A stretch of DNA of 64,000 nucleotides. Source: Oscillospiraceae bacterium (GTDB lineage Bacteria > Bacillota > Clostridia > Oscillospirales > Oscillospiraceae). Location of the stretch: the NCBI GenBank assembly GCA_024697625.1, contig JAILFJ010000172.1, positions 18,235-82,234 of the forward strand. The letters are read 5' to 3'. Below, in pieces: positions 34,567-42,688 of this stretch. The notes under the pieces were generated by a model. The model ran no database searches and was not told the DNA's origin. It was given only the letters and a program-made list of their open reading frames with translations. How positions within the stretch are numbered: position 1 is the first letter of the stretch; every line of letters starts with the position of its first letter. The position numbers and the translations under genes are program-made.

Positions 34567-36075
34567 TCAGCCTTCCTCGAAGGCGCTCGCTCCCGCGCCG
34601 CAGATCGGGCAGGTGTAGTCCTCGGGCAGCTCGTCCCCTTCATACACATAACCGCAGATCTTGCAGACCCACTTCTTCGACGCTGCCGCAGCTTCCGCTG
34701 CCGGCTCAGCGTCTCCTTCCAGCACAGACACAGACACCGCATCCGCCAGGCCGTTCAGCGCATCTGCGTCTCCGCTGTCCGGGCTGGACATGATGGTTAC
34801 GGTATCTCCGATGACACTGCAGCCCTGCAGGCGGTCGACAATCTCCTTCATCAGCTTACCGGAGGCCGGGGACCAGCTTCCGTTTTCCACAAAGGCAAAG
34901 CAGCGGTTCTGCAGGTTATGCGCCTCCAGATCCAGCAGGAAGTTCTTCATCGGAGTGAAGATGCCCATGTTGTAGGTGATGGACGCCAGCACAATGTGAC
35001 TGCAGCGGAAGGCTTCGCCGATCAGCTCGCTGACATGGGTCTTGGACACGTCGTAGACCGCCACGTCCGCGATGCCGTTCTGCGAGATTCTCGCCGCGAC
35101 CGAGTTGGCCGCGCTCTCCGTCCCGCCGTAAACTGAGCCGTAGACCACCATGACTGCCTTCTCCTCCGGGGTATAGCTGCTCCAGAGGCTGTACTTCTCC
35201 AGGATCCAGCCCAGATTCTCGCGCCAGACCGGTCCGTGCGTCGGACACAGGATCTTGATATCCACTGTCCCGGCCTTTGCCAGAACATCCTGTACCTGCT
35301 GGCCGTACTTGCCGACGATGTTGCAGTAGTAGCGCCGGGCATCCGGGAGCCAGTCCTTCTCAAAGTCGACCTCGTCGGCAAAGAGATTTCCGTTCAGCGC
35401 GCCGAAGCTGCCGAAGGCGTCCGCCGAGAACAGCACCCCGGAGACCGTGTCGTAGGTCATCATGACCTCGGGCCAGTGGACCATCGGCGCCATGACGAAG
35501 GCCAGGGTATGCTTACCGACATTCAGGGTGTCGCCCTCTCCGACCAGGATGCTGCGGTCAGAGATGTCGCAGTTGAAGAACTGATTCAGAATCAGCGAGG
35601 CCGTCAGTGTGCAGACGACCTTGGCGTTCGGGTAGCGCACCAGCACCTCGGAGATGGCAGAGCTATGGTCCGGCTCCATATGGTTGACGATCAGGTAGTC
35701 GAGATCCCGTCCGTCCAGAACGGCCGTCAGATTCTCAAAGAACTGGCCTGTGACCGAGCGATCCACGGTGTCGACGAGGACGGTCTTCTCATCCAGCAGG
35801 ACGTAGGAGTTGTACGCCACGCCGCGGGGGATGGGATAGACGTTCTCAAAGAGCTGAATACGCCGGTCGCTGACGCCGACATAGACGATGTCGTCCGTGA
35901 CTTCGCGGCAGCTTCCGATCCCGGCGAACTTCTTCTTTCCCTCAAAAGGCTTTCCCGTGTCTTTCTCGTCATCCGCAAAAGCCGTCGCACCGCCAAGGAC
36001 GCCTGCGGCAGCCAGGCTTGCGGCACCGGCGGCAGCCGCTTTCAGAAAATCTCTTCTTGCGATTTCCTTACTCAT
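34567..36075 (-). CDS. Tat-exported flavodiiron protein fused to rubredoxin
   Basis: A 502-residue protein. A twin-arginine signal (ARRDFLKAAAAGAASLAA) precedes a flavodiiron core. The diiron ligands are all present: NHMEPDHSS (HxExDH), MVHWPEVM, LFSADAFGS and PTHGPVW. A flavodoxin domain follows, with the FMN loop VYGSVYGGTESAA, and at the C-terminus a rubredoxin (about 445-495) with CKICGYVYEG and CPICGA. Flavodiiron proteins reduce O2 and/or NO to water or N2O using electrons from rubredoxin. Almost all are cytosolic, so export is unusual. GGAGG 9 bases before the ATG sets the start. It has its own promoter region with a palindrome, and a terminator upstream separates it from the DMSO reductase genes. 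Confidence 0.92.
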   Translation of the reverse strand: MSKEIARRDFLKAAAAGAASLAAAGVLGGATAFADDEKDTGKPFEGKKKFAGIGSCREVTDDIVYVGVSDRRIQLFENVYPIPRGVAYNSYVLLDEKTVLVDTVDRSVTGQFFENLTAVLDGRDLDYLIVNHMEPDHSSAISEVLVRYPNAKVVCTLTASLILNQFFNCDISDRSILVGEGDTLNVGKHTLAFVMAPMVHWPEVMMTYDTVSGVLFSADAFGSFGALNGNLFADEVDFEKDWLPDARRYYCNIVGKYGQQVQDVLAKAGTVDIKILCPTHGPVWRENLGWILEKYSLWSSYTPEEKAVMVVYGSVYGGTESAANSVAARISQNGIADVAVYDVSKTHVSELIGEAFRCSHIVLASITYNMGIFTPMKNFLLDLEAHNLQNRCFAFVENGSWSPASGKLMKEIVDRLQGCSVIGDTVTIMSSPDSGDADALNGLADAVSVSVLEGDAEPAAEAAAASKKWVCKICGYVYEGDELPEDYTCPICGAGASAFEEG

Positions 36076-36104
36076 ATTTATAATCCTCCTTCTGTATACT
36101 GATT

Positions 36105-36124
36105 TTTGACAAATCGCTGTCAAA
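36105..36124. promoter_or_regulatory. Palindromic operator at the flavodiiron promoter
   Basis: TTTGACAGCGATTTGTCAAA on the minus strand, perfect 7-base arms with a 6-base centre. It overlaps a TTGACA -35 element. A TATACA follows 19 bases later. The arm spacing suits a CRP/FNR-family regulator, which would fit oxygen or NO control; the regulator is not identified. Confidence 0.55.
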
Positions 36125-36203
36125 CCCGATCATATCACGAAACCCTGCTCTTTGCAATCGTTTTTCATATACGCTGCGCAGGAGCTGTGATCTCCTCTGC
36201 GGA

Positions 36204-36240
36204 AAAGAGAGAGGCACGGGAAGCCCGAACCTCTCTCTTT
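36204..36240. terminator. Terminator after the DMSO-reductase-type operon
   Basis: Stem AAAGAGAGAGG/CCTCTCTCTTT with an inner CGGG/CCCG pair. On the minus strand it ends in CTCTTTTCC. It lies 43 bases past the iron-sulphur subunit gene. Confidence 0.75.
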
Positions 36241-36282
36241 CAAATCCGGACGTCCGGTCCGGGTTGGTATCCGATCCCGCTC

Positions 36283-36858
36283 TCAGGTCGGCAGCTCCCG
36301 GAAGTTCTCTTCCAGGGCGCAGGCCTTGGCCTTGATCAGGGTGTTGGGATTGGTCATGGACGAATCCGGCAGAATCGGAAGATCCTTCACCAGATCCGCG
36401 CCGTACTTTGCGATCAGCTCATCTCGCTCACCGAAGTCCAGGGCGCGGCTCGGGCATGCGTCAACGCAGACCGGGTTTTCACCCTTGGCGCGCTGGCTCG
36501 CACAGGCATCGCACTTGCGGACGATGGAACGGGCCTCGTCAAACTTCGGTGCGCCGTACGGGCAGACATTCATGCAGGCTTTGCATCCGATGCACATGTC
36601 GTCGTCATGGATGACGGTGCCGTCCTCCGCCTTATACATCGCCCCGGTCGGACACGCTGCCACACAGGCGGGATTCTCGCAGTGGTTGCAGCTTCCGGAG
36701 AAGTTGTACATACCGACTTTCGGGAAGGTCCCGGTCTCGTAAGTCTTCGCATAGCGGAAGATCATCCCCATATCGAGGTCGTTGCGGTCCTTGCAGGCAA
36801 CCTGACATGCCCGGCAGCCCACACAGCGAGTCATATCAAAATAAAAACCTAATGCCAT
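36283..36858 (-). CDS. Four-cluster 4Fe-4S electron-transfer subunit (DmsB-like)
   Basis: A 191-residue ferredoxin-like subunit of a DMSO-reductase-family enzyme. Sixteen Cys in four groups are visible: CVGCRACQVACK, CNHCENPACVAACP, CIGCKACMNVCP, and CDACASQ with CVDACP. It would carry electrons from a quinol-side donor or a soluble donor to the molybdenum subunit. It has no signal of its own and would be exported as a complex with the Tat-tagged partner. ATG 36858 is preceded by AGGAGGAG and lies 19 bases after the catalytic gene. No DmsC membrane anchor follows. Confidence 0.9.
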   Translation of the reverse strand: MALGFYFDMTRCVGCRACQVACKDRNDLDMGMIFRYAKTYETGTFPKVGMYNFSGSCNHCENPACVAACPTGAMYKAEDGTVIHDDDMCIGCKACMNVCPYGAPKFDEARSIVRKCDACASQRAKGENPVCVDACPSRALDFGERDELIAKYGADLVKDLPILPDSSMTNPNTLIKAKACALEENFRELPT

Positions 36859-36877
36859 GATGCTTGCTCCTCCTCTT

Positions 36878-39592
36878 TCAGATCTCAATCATCCGCTTGT
36901 TCGTGTTGACATCATCGTCCAGTGCCGGTCCGTCGTACTTCTCGATACGGCAGTTGATGTTATTGTACGGAGTGACGCCGGAACCGCTGATCTCGTTGCC
37001 GATCAGGTAGTTGTCGGAGCCGCCGTGATCGATACCTGTCGCCTCGTCGATGTTCTCCCACGCACCGTGCGGAATGCTGACCACGCCGGGCATCAGGCCT
37101 TCCATGACACAGGCTTTGCGCAGCGCCTGTGCGGTTCTGGTAGTGATCAGTACCGTATCGCCGCTCTCGATGCCCTTTTCCTTTGCATCGGAGGCATTGA
37201 TGAAGACCGGGTTCGGCCAGGCTTCACGCAGCCAGGGGCAGTTGTCAAAGGTCGTATGGGACCTGCGCAGATAGTGGATGTTATACAGTAGATAGGGGAA
37301 CTCACCCTTCTCGCCGTCGATATCCCTGTCCTTGAAAGTGGTCTCGTAACCGGTGGTCGGGGCGATGTACTCCGGATAGGGCTTGTAGTCCCAGTCGATG
37401 TAGCCGAAGCCGTTGAAGAAGTCCGCCTTGGTCTGGCTGGTAATCTCGAACTTGCCGCTCGCGGTGGCGAGGGGATTGGCCTCCGGATCGTTGATAAAGG
37501 AGGCATAGCCGAGATGTCCGCAGAAAGCGTCGTCCTTCTCGCGCTCAACCTGATAGCCGCCGTTGTCAATGAAATCCTGTAGAGAGATGATGCCCTCCTG
37601 CGGGGTTCCCTCCACGCCCCAGGCGTCGATGTCGTCCTGTGTGATGGTCACCAGCGGGATGTACTCCAAACTGGAGGAGAGCGGATTGCCGTAGGGATCA
37701 TAGCCCGCGGCAGCGCCGTCTCCGCCCGCAGTGGCAGTCTCTTTATTGACAACAGTAGCACCCGCGATGGCGTTGAAGAACTGCTGTTTCTCGCTGATCG
37801 GGTAGGCCTGCTTCGGGTCGAGGCCAAGGGCTTCCATGATCAGGCTGTCGATCTCCTGGTCGCTCTTCGCCTCATACATCGGCTCCGTCACCTGCGAATA
37901 GCAGAAAAGAAACTCGCGGTTGGAGGAAGCCAGTCCGCCCGGATTCTCCCAGTAGGTCGTAACCGGCAGCACGATATCCGAGTATTTGGCCGGCGTGTTC
38001 AGGAACTGTGCCTTCGAGACGACAAAATCGACCTTCCGGTGGGCTTCGATGCCGCGCTTCAGGTTCGGTCCGCTCTGAAGGTAGGCGTGCTCGTCCACGT
38101 TGGTGATGCAGTGGATGTCGCATTCCATGTCCTGCCCTTTGCCGAGACCCTCAGCCGTGTAGCCGTAGTAATCGCCGATCATGTGATACTTTCCGGTCAC
38201 AACCGCGTCCCAGACCTGTGGGCCGGGGATGATGCCCTTGACCTCGTTGTCGGGCACGCCGGGAAGTCCTGTTCCGCCCGCTTTGACAAGGGGATCACCG
38301 CCGTTTGCGGAGTTGTGGGTATAGCTCAGGGCGCTGCAGTTGCCGGGCTTGCCCATGTGGCCGCCCATGGCACAGACTGTCATGACGATCTGGGGGATGT
38401 TCTCCGCGCCGTCGTTCCGGGCAGCTGCGAAGCTGTGCAGGAACCAGACGTTGTGTGTCTTGCCGAGGGCGCGGGCCAGCATGGTGATCTGCTCTGCCGG
38501 TGTGCCGGAGATCTTCGAAGCCCAGGCTGCATCCTTTGCGACGCCGTCGTACTTGCCTTCCAGATAATCCCGGAAGTTTACGTCTTCCTTAAGATTCGGG
38601 GCCTTCTCGCTGTCCGCGTCAAAGCCGACCGTGTACTTCTTCAGGAAGTCCCAGTCAATAATGTCCCCTTCTTCGGCGTCCAGACGCAGCATCTCAGACG
38701 CGACACCCAGCAGCAGCGCGGTATCCGTGCCGGTGCGCACCGGGACCCAGTCCGCGTCCAGGGCCTGGGCGGAGGCCGAATACATCGGGTCGATGGTGAT
38801 GAACTTCACACCCGCTTCCTTTGCACGCTGGAAGTGTACCATCGGGGTGCCGGGTGCGGACCATGCCGGGTTCAGGGACAGGAAGATCATCGTATCCGCG
38901 TTCAGCATGTCGAAGCGGTCGTTGTTCGCACCGAAACCGTTTCTGCTGACACCGATCGTCGTGTTGGTGTTCAGCAGATAGGTGCCGTAAGAGGTGGAGT
39001 CCGCCACAGAGGTATGTCCGCCGTAGAACATCAGGGGGACGTTCTCTGTGTAGGAGCCCCAGCTCCCGGTCACAAAGGCCTGGTTGCCATACTTTTCCTT
39101 AATGGTCTTGTACTGGTCCGCCACATAGGCAATGGCCTCGTCCCAGCTGATGCGCTCCCACTCGTCTCTTCCGCGGAGCTCGCCGTTGGGCTCCTCCGGG
39201 GACCAGTGCTTGCGCTTCATCGGGTACTTCAGCCTGTCTGCGCCAAAGCACTGCTGCTGCTGTGCCTTGCCTCGGATGCAGCCGCGCTGCTGCGGATAGT
39301 CCGGAGAATCCGGGTGGGTGTCGTCGGTCTTCTGCCGAACCACGACGCCGTCCTTAATCAGGACCTTGTTCATGCAGCGGCCGCCGCAGTTGTGCCAGCA
39401 GGCCGCGGCGATCCACTTGCCGCCCTCGTCTCCGTCGACGATGGGGGCGTGCTCCTTCGGTGCGACGGTGTCATCCGCCATTGCGTTTTCCCGGGAGACC
39501 GCGCCGAGACCCACGACCGCTGCTGTAGCGGCCATGGTTCCCTTCAGGAAGTCTCTCCGGCTGAATTTCGCATTCAGGATTTCATCAATCAT
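36878..39592 (-). CDS. DMSO-reductase-family molybdopterin oxidoreductase, catalytic subunit (Tat)
   Basis: A 904-residue exported molybdoenzyme. A Tat signal FSRRDFLKGTMAATAA begins near residue 9. A 4Fe-4S site CWHNCGGRCM plus RGCIRGKAQQQ follows. The bis-MGD core includes WERISWDEAIAYVADQYK and FITIDPMYSASAQALDADW. A GGHTSVADSTSYG segment probably holds the Ser-type Mo ligand, though I cannot assign the exact residue. The molybdopterin-binding C-terminal domain includes ESGDTVLITT and IPHGAWENID. The acceptor could be an S- or N-oxide or another oxyanion. The longer frame to 39763 runs into the leader and is not used; GGGAGGAG precedes ATG 39592. It is controlled by a structured leader. 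Confidence 0.92.
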   Translation of the reverse strand: MIDEILNAKFSRRDFLKGTMAATAAVVGLGAVSRENAMADDTVAPKEHAPIVDGDEGGKWIAAACWHNCGGRCMNKVLIKDGVVVRQKTDDTHPDSPDYPQQRGCIRGKAQQQQCFGADRLKYPMKRKHWSPEEPNGELRGRDEWERISWDEAIAYVADQYKTIKEKYGNQAFVTGSWGSYTENVPLMFYGGHTSVADSTSYGTYLLNTNTTIGVSRNGFGANNDRFDMLNADTMIFLSLNPAWSAPGTPMVHFQRAKEAGVKFITIDPMYSASAQALDADWVPVRTGTDTALLLGVASEMLRLDAEEGDIIDWDFLKKYTVGFDADSEKAPNLKEDVNFRDYLEGKYDGVAKDAAWASKISGTPAEQITMLARALGKTHNVWFLHSFAAARNDGAENIPQIVMTVCAMGGHMGKPGNCSALSYTHNSANGGDPLVKAGGTGLPGVPDNEVKGIIPGPQVWDAVVTGKYHMIGDYYGYTAEGLGKGQDMECDIHCITNVDEHAYLQSGPNLKRGIEAHRKVDFVVSKAQFLNTPAKYSDIVLPVTTYWENPGGLASSNREFLFCYSQVTEPMYEAKSDQEIDSLIMEALGLDPKQAYPISEKQQFFNAIAGATVVNKETATAGGDGAAAGYDPYGNPLSSSLEYIPLVTITQDDIDAWGVEGTPQEGIISLQDFIDNGGYQVEREKDDAFCGHLGYASFINDPEANPLATASGKFEITSQTKADFFNGFGYIDWDYKPYPEYIAPTTGYETTFKDRDIDGEKGEFPYLLYNIHYLRRSHTTFDNCPWLREAWPNPVFINASDAKEKGIESGDTVLITTRTAQALRKACVMEGLMPGVVSIPHGAWENIDEATGIDHGGSDNYLIGNEISGSGVTPYNNINCRIEKYDGPALDDDVNTNKRMIEI

Positions 39593-39623
39593 GTGCAACT
39601 TCTCCTCCCTGCAATTTATTTGC

Positions 39624-39762
39624 GAAAAAAAGAAGGTACACCTGCAGACAGCGCTGTCTGCGCCGTTATTCGGTGTTCCTTCGCCAAACGGGCAAGCAAC
39701 GGAATTACTTCCGCAGCTCTGTCGGACGGACCTGCCCGATGGGTAAGCCCGCCTCGGAACCA
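39624..39762 (-). promoter_or_regulatory. Candidate riboswitch (molybdenum-cofactor type) with terminator
   Basis: Minus-strand leader of the molybdoenzyme operon. P1: GGTTCC (39756-39761) with GGAAC (39675-39679). P2: CGGGCAGG with CTTGCCCG (8 pairs, one wobble). P3: GCGGAA-GTAA-TTCCGT, a GNRA-capped stem. The 3' side of P1 also forms the 5' arm of a terminator: GAAGGAACACC (39672-39682) pairs with GGTGTACCTTC (39632-39642), followed by T7. Folding of P1 would block the terminator, so ligand binding would turn the genes on. The Moco class is suggested by context and the GNRA stem, not by a covariance match. Confidence 0.55.
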
Positions 39763-39781
39763 AGTATATGTCTGTGATGAC

Positions 39782-39811
39782 AATATAACAGAAGTTCTTT
39801 CAGTTAGTCAA
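39782..39811 (-). promoter_or_regulatory. Sigma-A promoter of the molybdoenzyme operon
   Basis: Minus-strand TTGACT, 18-base spacer, TATATT. The expected start near 39775 is just upstream of the structured leader. Confidence 0.75.
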
Positions 39812-39839
39812 TTATAACTTTTTTGGCAGATTCCACCTC

Positions 39840-41051
39840 TCAGAAGCAGAGGTCCTCCGGCAGGCGCAGTACTTTAACCATTGTCCCTGCTTCCAGATTT
39901 CCACCGCCCGCGGGCACAACGCCGATCATGTTGCAGTGTCCGAAGGAGGCGATGTGTCCGTTTCCCCGGCCCGGATGCTCTTCGAAGAAGGTCCGTCCGT
40001 CACGGATTGTCGCGTGTCCACGCAGCATCCGCACCGCCGTGCTGAACTTCGGCATCGGGTTCAGGAGCGGAAGCTCCAGTTCCCGGTTTCCGATCGTCGC
40101 TCCGCTGAGCTTCCGCAGATACGGCTGGAGAACCACCAGCACGCTCATCATCGCCGCCGCCGGGTTTCCGGAAAGGGCGATATAGAGCTTTTCACCGCTC
40201 CTTGCGACCATGAGCGCGCCGCCGGGCTTCATGTTGACCTTCCAGAAGAGGATCTCCATCCCCAGGTCCTCCGCTGCGCGTACGGCAAAGTCATAGTCTC
40301 CGACCGAGGCTCCGCCGGTTGTGATCACGAGATCCGCCTCGCCCCGCAAACCGCCTCCGATCTTCTCTTCGATGAGGGCTCTGTCGTCGGCAACAACACC
40401 GCCGCGGCGGACTTCAAAGTTCATGCTGCGCAGATAGGCGCTGAGGGAATAGTAGCTGCTGTTGTAGATCCCGTACGGGGCTCTCTCCTCTCCCGGCTCG
40501 GAGAGCTCCGACCCGGTGGAGAGAAACAGTGCCTTCGGGCTGCGGTAGACCGGAATGCAGCCAAGTCCCTGTGAAGCCAGGACGCCGATCTCGGCAGCAC
40601 TCAGCCTTGTCCCCGCCTCCACAAGCAGATCACCTGCGGCATAGTCCTCACCTGTGTGGATGATATTCGTATCCGGGGCAAGGCTCCCCGGCACTGTCAC
40701 ACGATCTGCCTGCACCTGCGTGTCTTCAAACTTCACGATGGTGTCCGCGCCGGACGGAACCGGCGCCCCGGTGAAGATCCGCATGGCGGTTCCCGGAAGA
40801 AGCGGCTCCAGCACGCGGCATCCTGCGGCGGACTCGCCGCGAATGGTGAGCGTGCCCGGGACATCCGCTGCCCGGAAGGCAAAACCGTCAAAGGGGCTCT
40901 TGTCAAAGGGCGGCATCGGAAAGCGTGCATAGAGATCCTCTGCCAGAATATGCCAGAGCGCCTCGTCGATCGGGATCGATACGGTCTGCAGCCGCACCGG
41001 CTGTGCTTCCAGGAGTTCTGCTGCCTCGATATAAGAAAGATTTTTCTTCAT
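39840..41051 (-). CDS. moeA: Molybdopterin molybdenumtransferase MoeA
   Basis: A 403-residue cytosolic enzyme that inserts molybdate into adenylated molybdopterin in the last step of Moco synthesis. Seen are PPFDKSPFDGFAFR near residue 48, IFTGAPVPSGADTIV, a MoCF-biosynthesis domain with TGSELSEPGE and VITTGGASVGDYDF, FWKVNMKPGGALM and LSGNPAAAM. A C-terminal MoeA domain IV completes it; the length is normal. It lies immediately upstream of the molybdoenzyme promoter on the same strand, so cofactor supply and enzyme are clustered. Confidence 0.95.
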   Translation of the reverse strand: MKKNLSYIEAAELLEAQPVRLQTVSIPIDEALWHILAEDLYARFPMPPFDKSPFDGFAFRAADVPGTLTIRGESAAGCRVLEPLLPGTAMRIFTGAPVPSGADTIVKFEDTQVQADRVTVPGSLAPDTNIIHTGEDYAAGDLLVEAGTRLSAAEIGVLASQGLGCIPVYRSPKALFLSTGSELSEPGEERAPYGIYNSSYYSLSAYLRSMNFEVRRGGVVADDRALIEEKIGGGLRGEADLVITTGGASVGDYDFAVRAAEDLGMEILFWKVNMKPGGALMVARSGEKLYIALSGNPAAAMMSVLVVLQPYLRKLSGATIGNRELELPLLNPMPKFSTAVRMLRGHATIRDGRTFFEEHPGRGNGHIASFGHCNMIGVVPAGGGNLEAGTMVKVLRLPEDLCF

Positions 41052-41137
41052 TGTTTTCGCCCCCGGTTTATTGGCAATTCATTCACAATGTTTTTGCGGG
41101 AAGCCTGCAAACAGGACCGCATGACGGGTTTTCTGCG

Positions 41138-42688
41138 TCAGAGCCGGTAAATCGCGGCATATTTCTCCCGGATATATCCGATATAATGCCCGGCCGAAAG
41201 CTCTTCGCCGTCCACGCGCTTCAGCAGCTCCGACGGCGTGTACATTCCACCGTACTGCTGGATATGCTCCCGCAGCCAACCCGTGACACCGTCGAAGTTT
41301 CCTTCCCGCACCTGACTGTAGAAGTCCGGAACATCCCGGCGCATCGCAGCATACCAGTGTCCGTCGTAGAAGTTGCCCATCACATAGCTCTGGAAATATC
41401 CGATGTAGCCGCTGGACCAGTGCATATCCTGCAGCACGCCTTCCGCGTCACTCTGCGGTGCAACGCCCAGATATTCCCGGTATTTCCGGTTCCACATCTC
41501 CGGGAGCTCATCAAAGCCGATCTCTCGGTCGAACAGCAGCTTTTCCAGCTCGTACCGGATCATGATGTGCAGGTTATAGGTCAGCTCATCCGCCTTCATG
41601 CGGCTCGGGCTGAAGTTCAGCCGGTTCAGCGACTCATAGAATCGCCGCGGCGAGATCCCCTTCAGATGGGGGAAGTATCTCTCCGCCAGAGGCAGGCTGT
41701 ACTCCCAGAAGGGCAGGCTGTATCCGATGATATTCTCCGTGTATCTCGACTGAGACTCGCAGATCGCGTCAAAGGGGGCGTTCTCCAGCGTGGTATACCG
41801 CAGGGCCGGCATGGCGTTCTGGGCGTGCATTCCGTGTCCGCCCTCATGCATGCACGAGATCAGCGCCGGTACAAAGCTGTCCTTCGTATAGCGCGTTGTG
41901 AAGCGGATGTCATTCGGGTCGTTGGCCGTCGTGTAGGGATGGGCACTCACGTCAAGGCGTCCCCGGTCGAAGTCAAATCCGACCGTCGACAGGACCCCCA
42001 TACACAGGGCTCTCTGCCTGTCCTCCGGGAAAGCCCCGGTGAGCTGCAGAGGCTCCGGCTGATGTGGTGCGTCCTTCAGCTTTTCAAGAAACGGCAGTTC
42101 AAAGCTCCGGAGTTCCTCAAACAGCCTGTCGACCTTCTCCCTCGTGAGGCCGGGTTCGCCCGCCGACATCAGTCCGGTCAGAGGGTCGTCACCGAAGCCG
42201 TGGGCAGCGGCGATCTGCCTGAGGTAGCCGAATTCCTTCTCCAGCCACGGCTTCAGCATGGCATAGTCGTTCTTCGCTCTGGCCTCCTGCCATACCAGCT
42301 CACACTTCAGATTGTGGGCGGCATATTCACTGTTGAGGGAGGGGGGCACTTCCCGGAGATACTGGTATTCCCGGCGGAACTTCCGCACCATGGCCCGCAG
42401 AATAACAGCATCGGTTTCGCTCTCGCCGGCAGCTGTTTTTCCGTCCCGATTCCCGTTTTCTGTGCCGGTCTCCTCCTCCAGGCTGCAGAGCGCTTCCTCC
42501 AGCGCCGGGGCTGTTTTCCGGCGGAAGATCTCCGCGCTGAGGAAGCCGATGGTGTTTCCCCGATACTCGCCGGAGCTCCGCGGGAGATTCACCCGCATGT
42601 CCCAGGACAGGGTTCGGACCGTGTTCTCCAGGAAGTCGATCTCCCGCGCCTGCTCGCGCAGGAATTTTTCCGCCTGCGTTCTGTTCAT
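41138..42688 (-). CDS. M32-family metallocarboxypeptidase
   Basis: A 516-residue zinc carboxypeptidase of peptidase family M32 (Taq carboxypeptidase-like), cytosolic, removing C-terminal residues from peptides. The zinc motif is CMHEGGHGMHAQN (HExxH). Further family blocks are DVSAHPYT, NDIRFTTRY and ESQSRYTENIIG, which supplies the third ligand region. Its ATG overlaps the stop of the ABC ATPase gene in an ATGA, so it is translationally coupled to the peptide transporter. It probably degrades the imported peptides. Confidence 0.92.
   Translation of the reverse strand: MNRTQAEKFLREQAREIDFLENTVRTLSWDMRVNLPRSSGEYRGNTIGFLSAEIFRRKTAPALEEALCSLEEETGTENGNRDGKTAAGESETDAVILRAMVRKFRREYQYLREVPPSLNSEYAAHNLKCELVWQEARAKNDYAMLKPWLEKEFGYLRQIAAAHGFGDDPLTGLMSAGEPGLTREKVDRLFEELRSFELPFLEKLKDAPHQPEPLQLTGAFPEDRQRALCMGVLSTVGFDFDRGRLDVSAHPYTTANDPNDIRFTTRYTKDSFVPALISCMHEGGHGMHAQNAMPALRYTTLENAPFDAICESQSRYTENIIGYSLPFWEYSLPLAERYFPHLKGISPRRFYESLNRLNFSPSRMKADELTYNLHIMIRYELEKLLFDREIGFDELPEMWNRKYREYLGVAPQSDAEGVLQDMHWSSGYIGYFQSYVMGNFYDGHWYAAMRRDVPDFYSQVREGNFDGVTGWLREHIQQYGGMYTPSELLKRVDGEELSAGHYIGYIREKYAAIYRL

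Noticed and set aside
39593..39763. N-terminal extension of the molybdoenzyme reading frame
   Set aside because: It would run through the structured leader and terminator, has no ribosome site, and the Tat signal starts properly at 39592.
38039..39817. 592-codon plus-strand frame
   Set aside because: Antisense of the molybdoenzyme gene and its leader; no recognisable domain.
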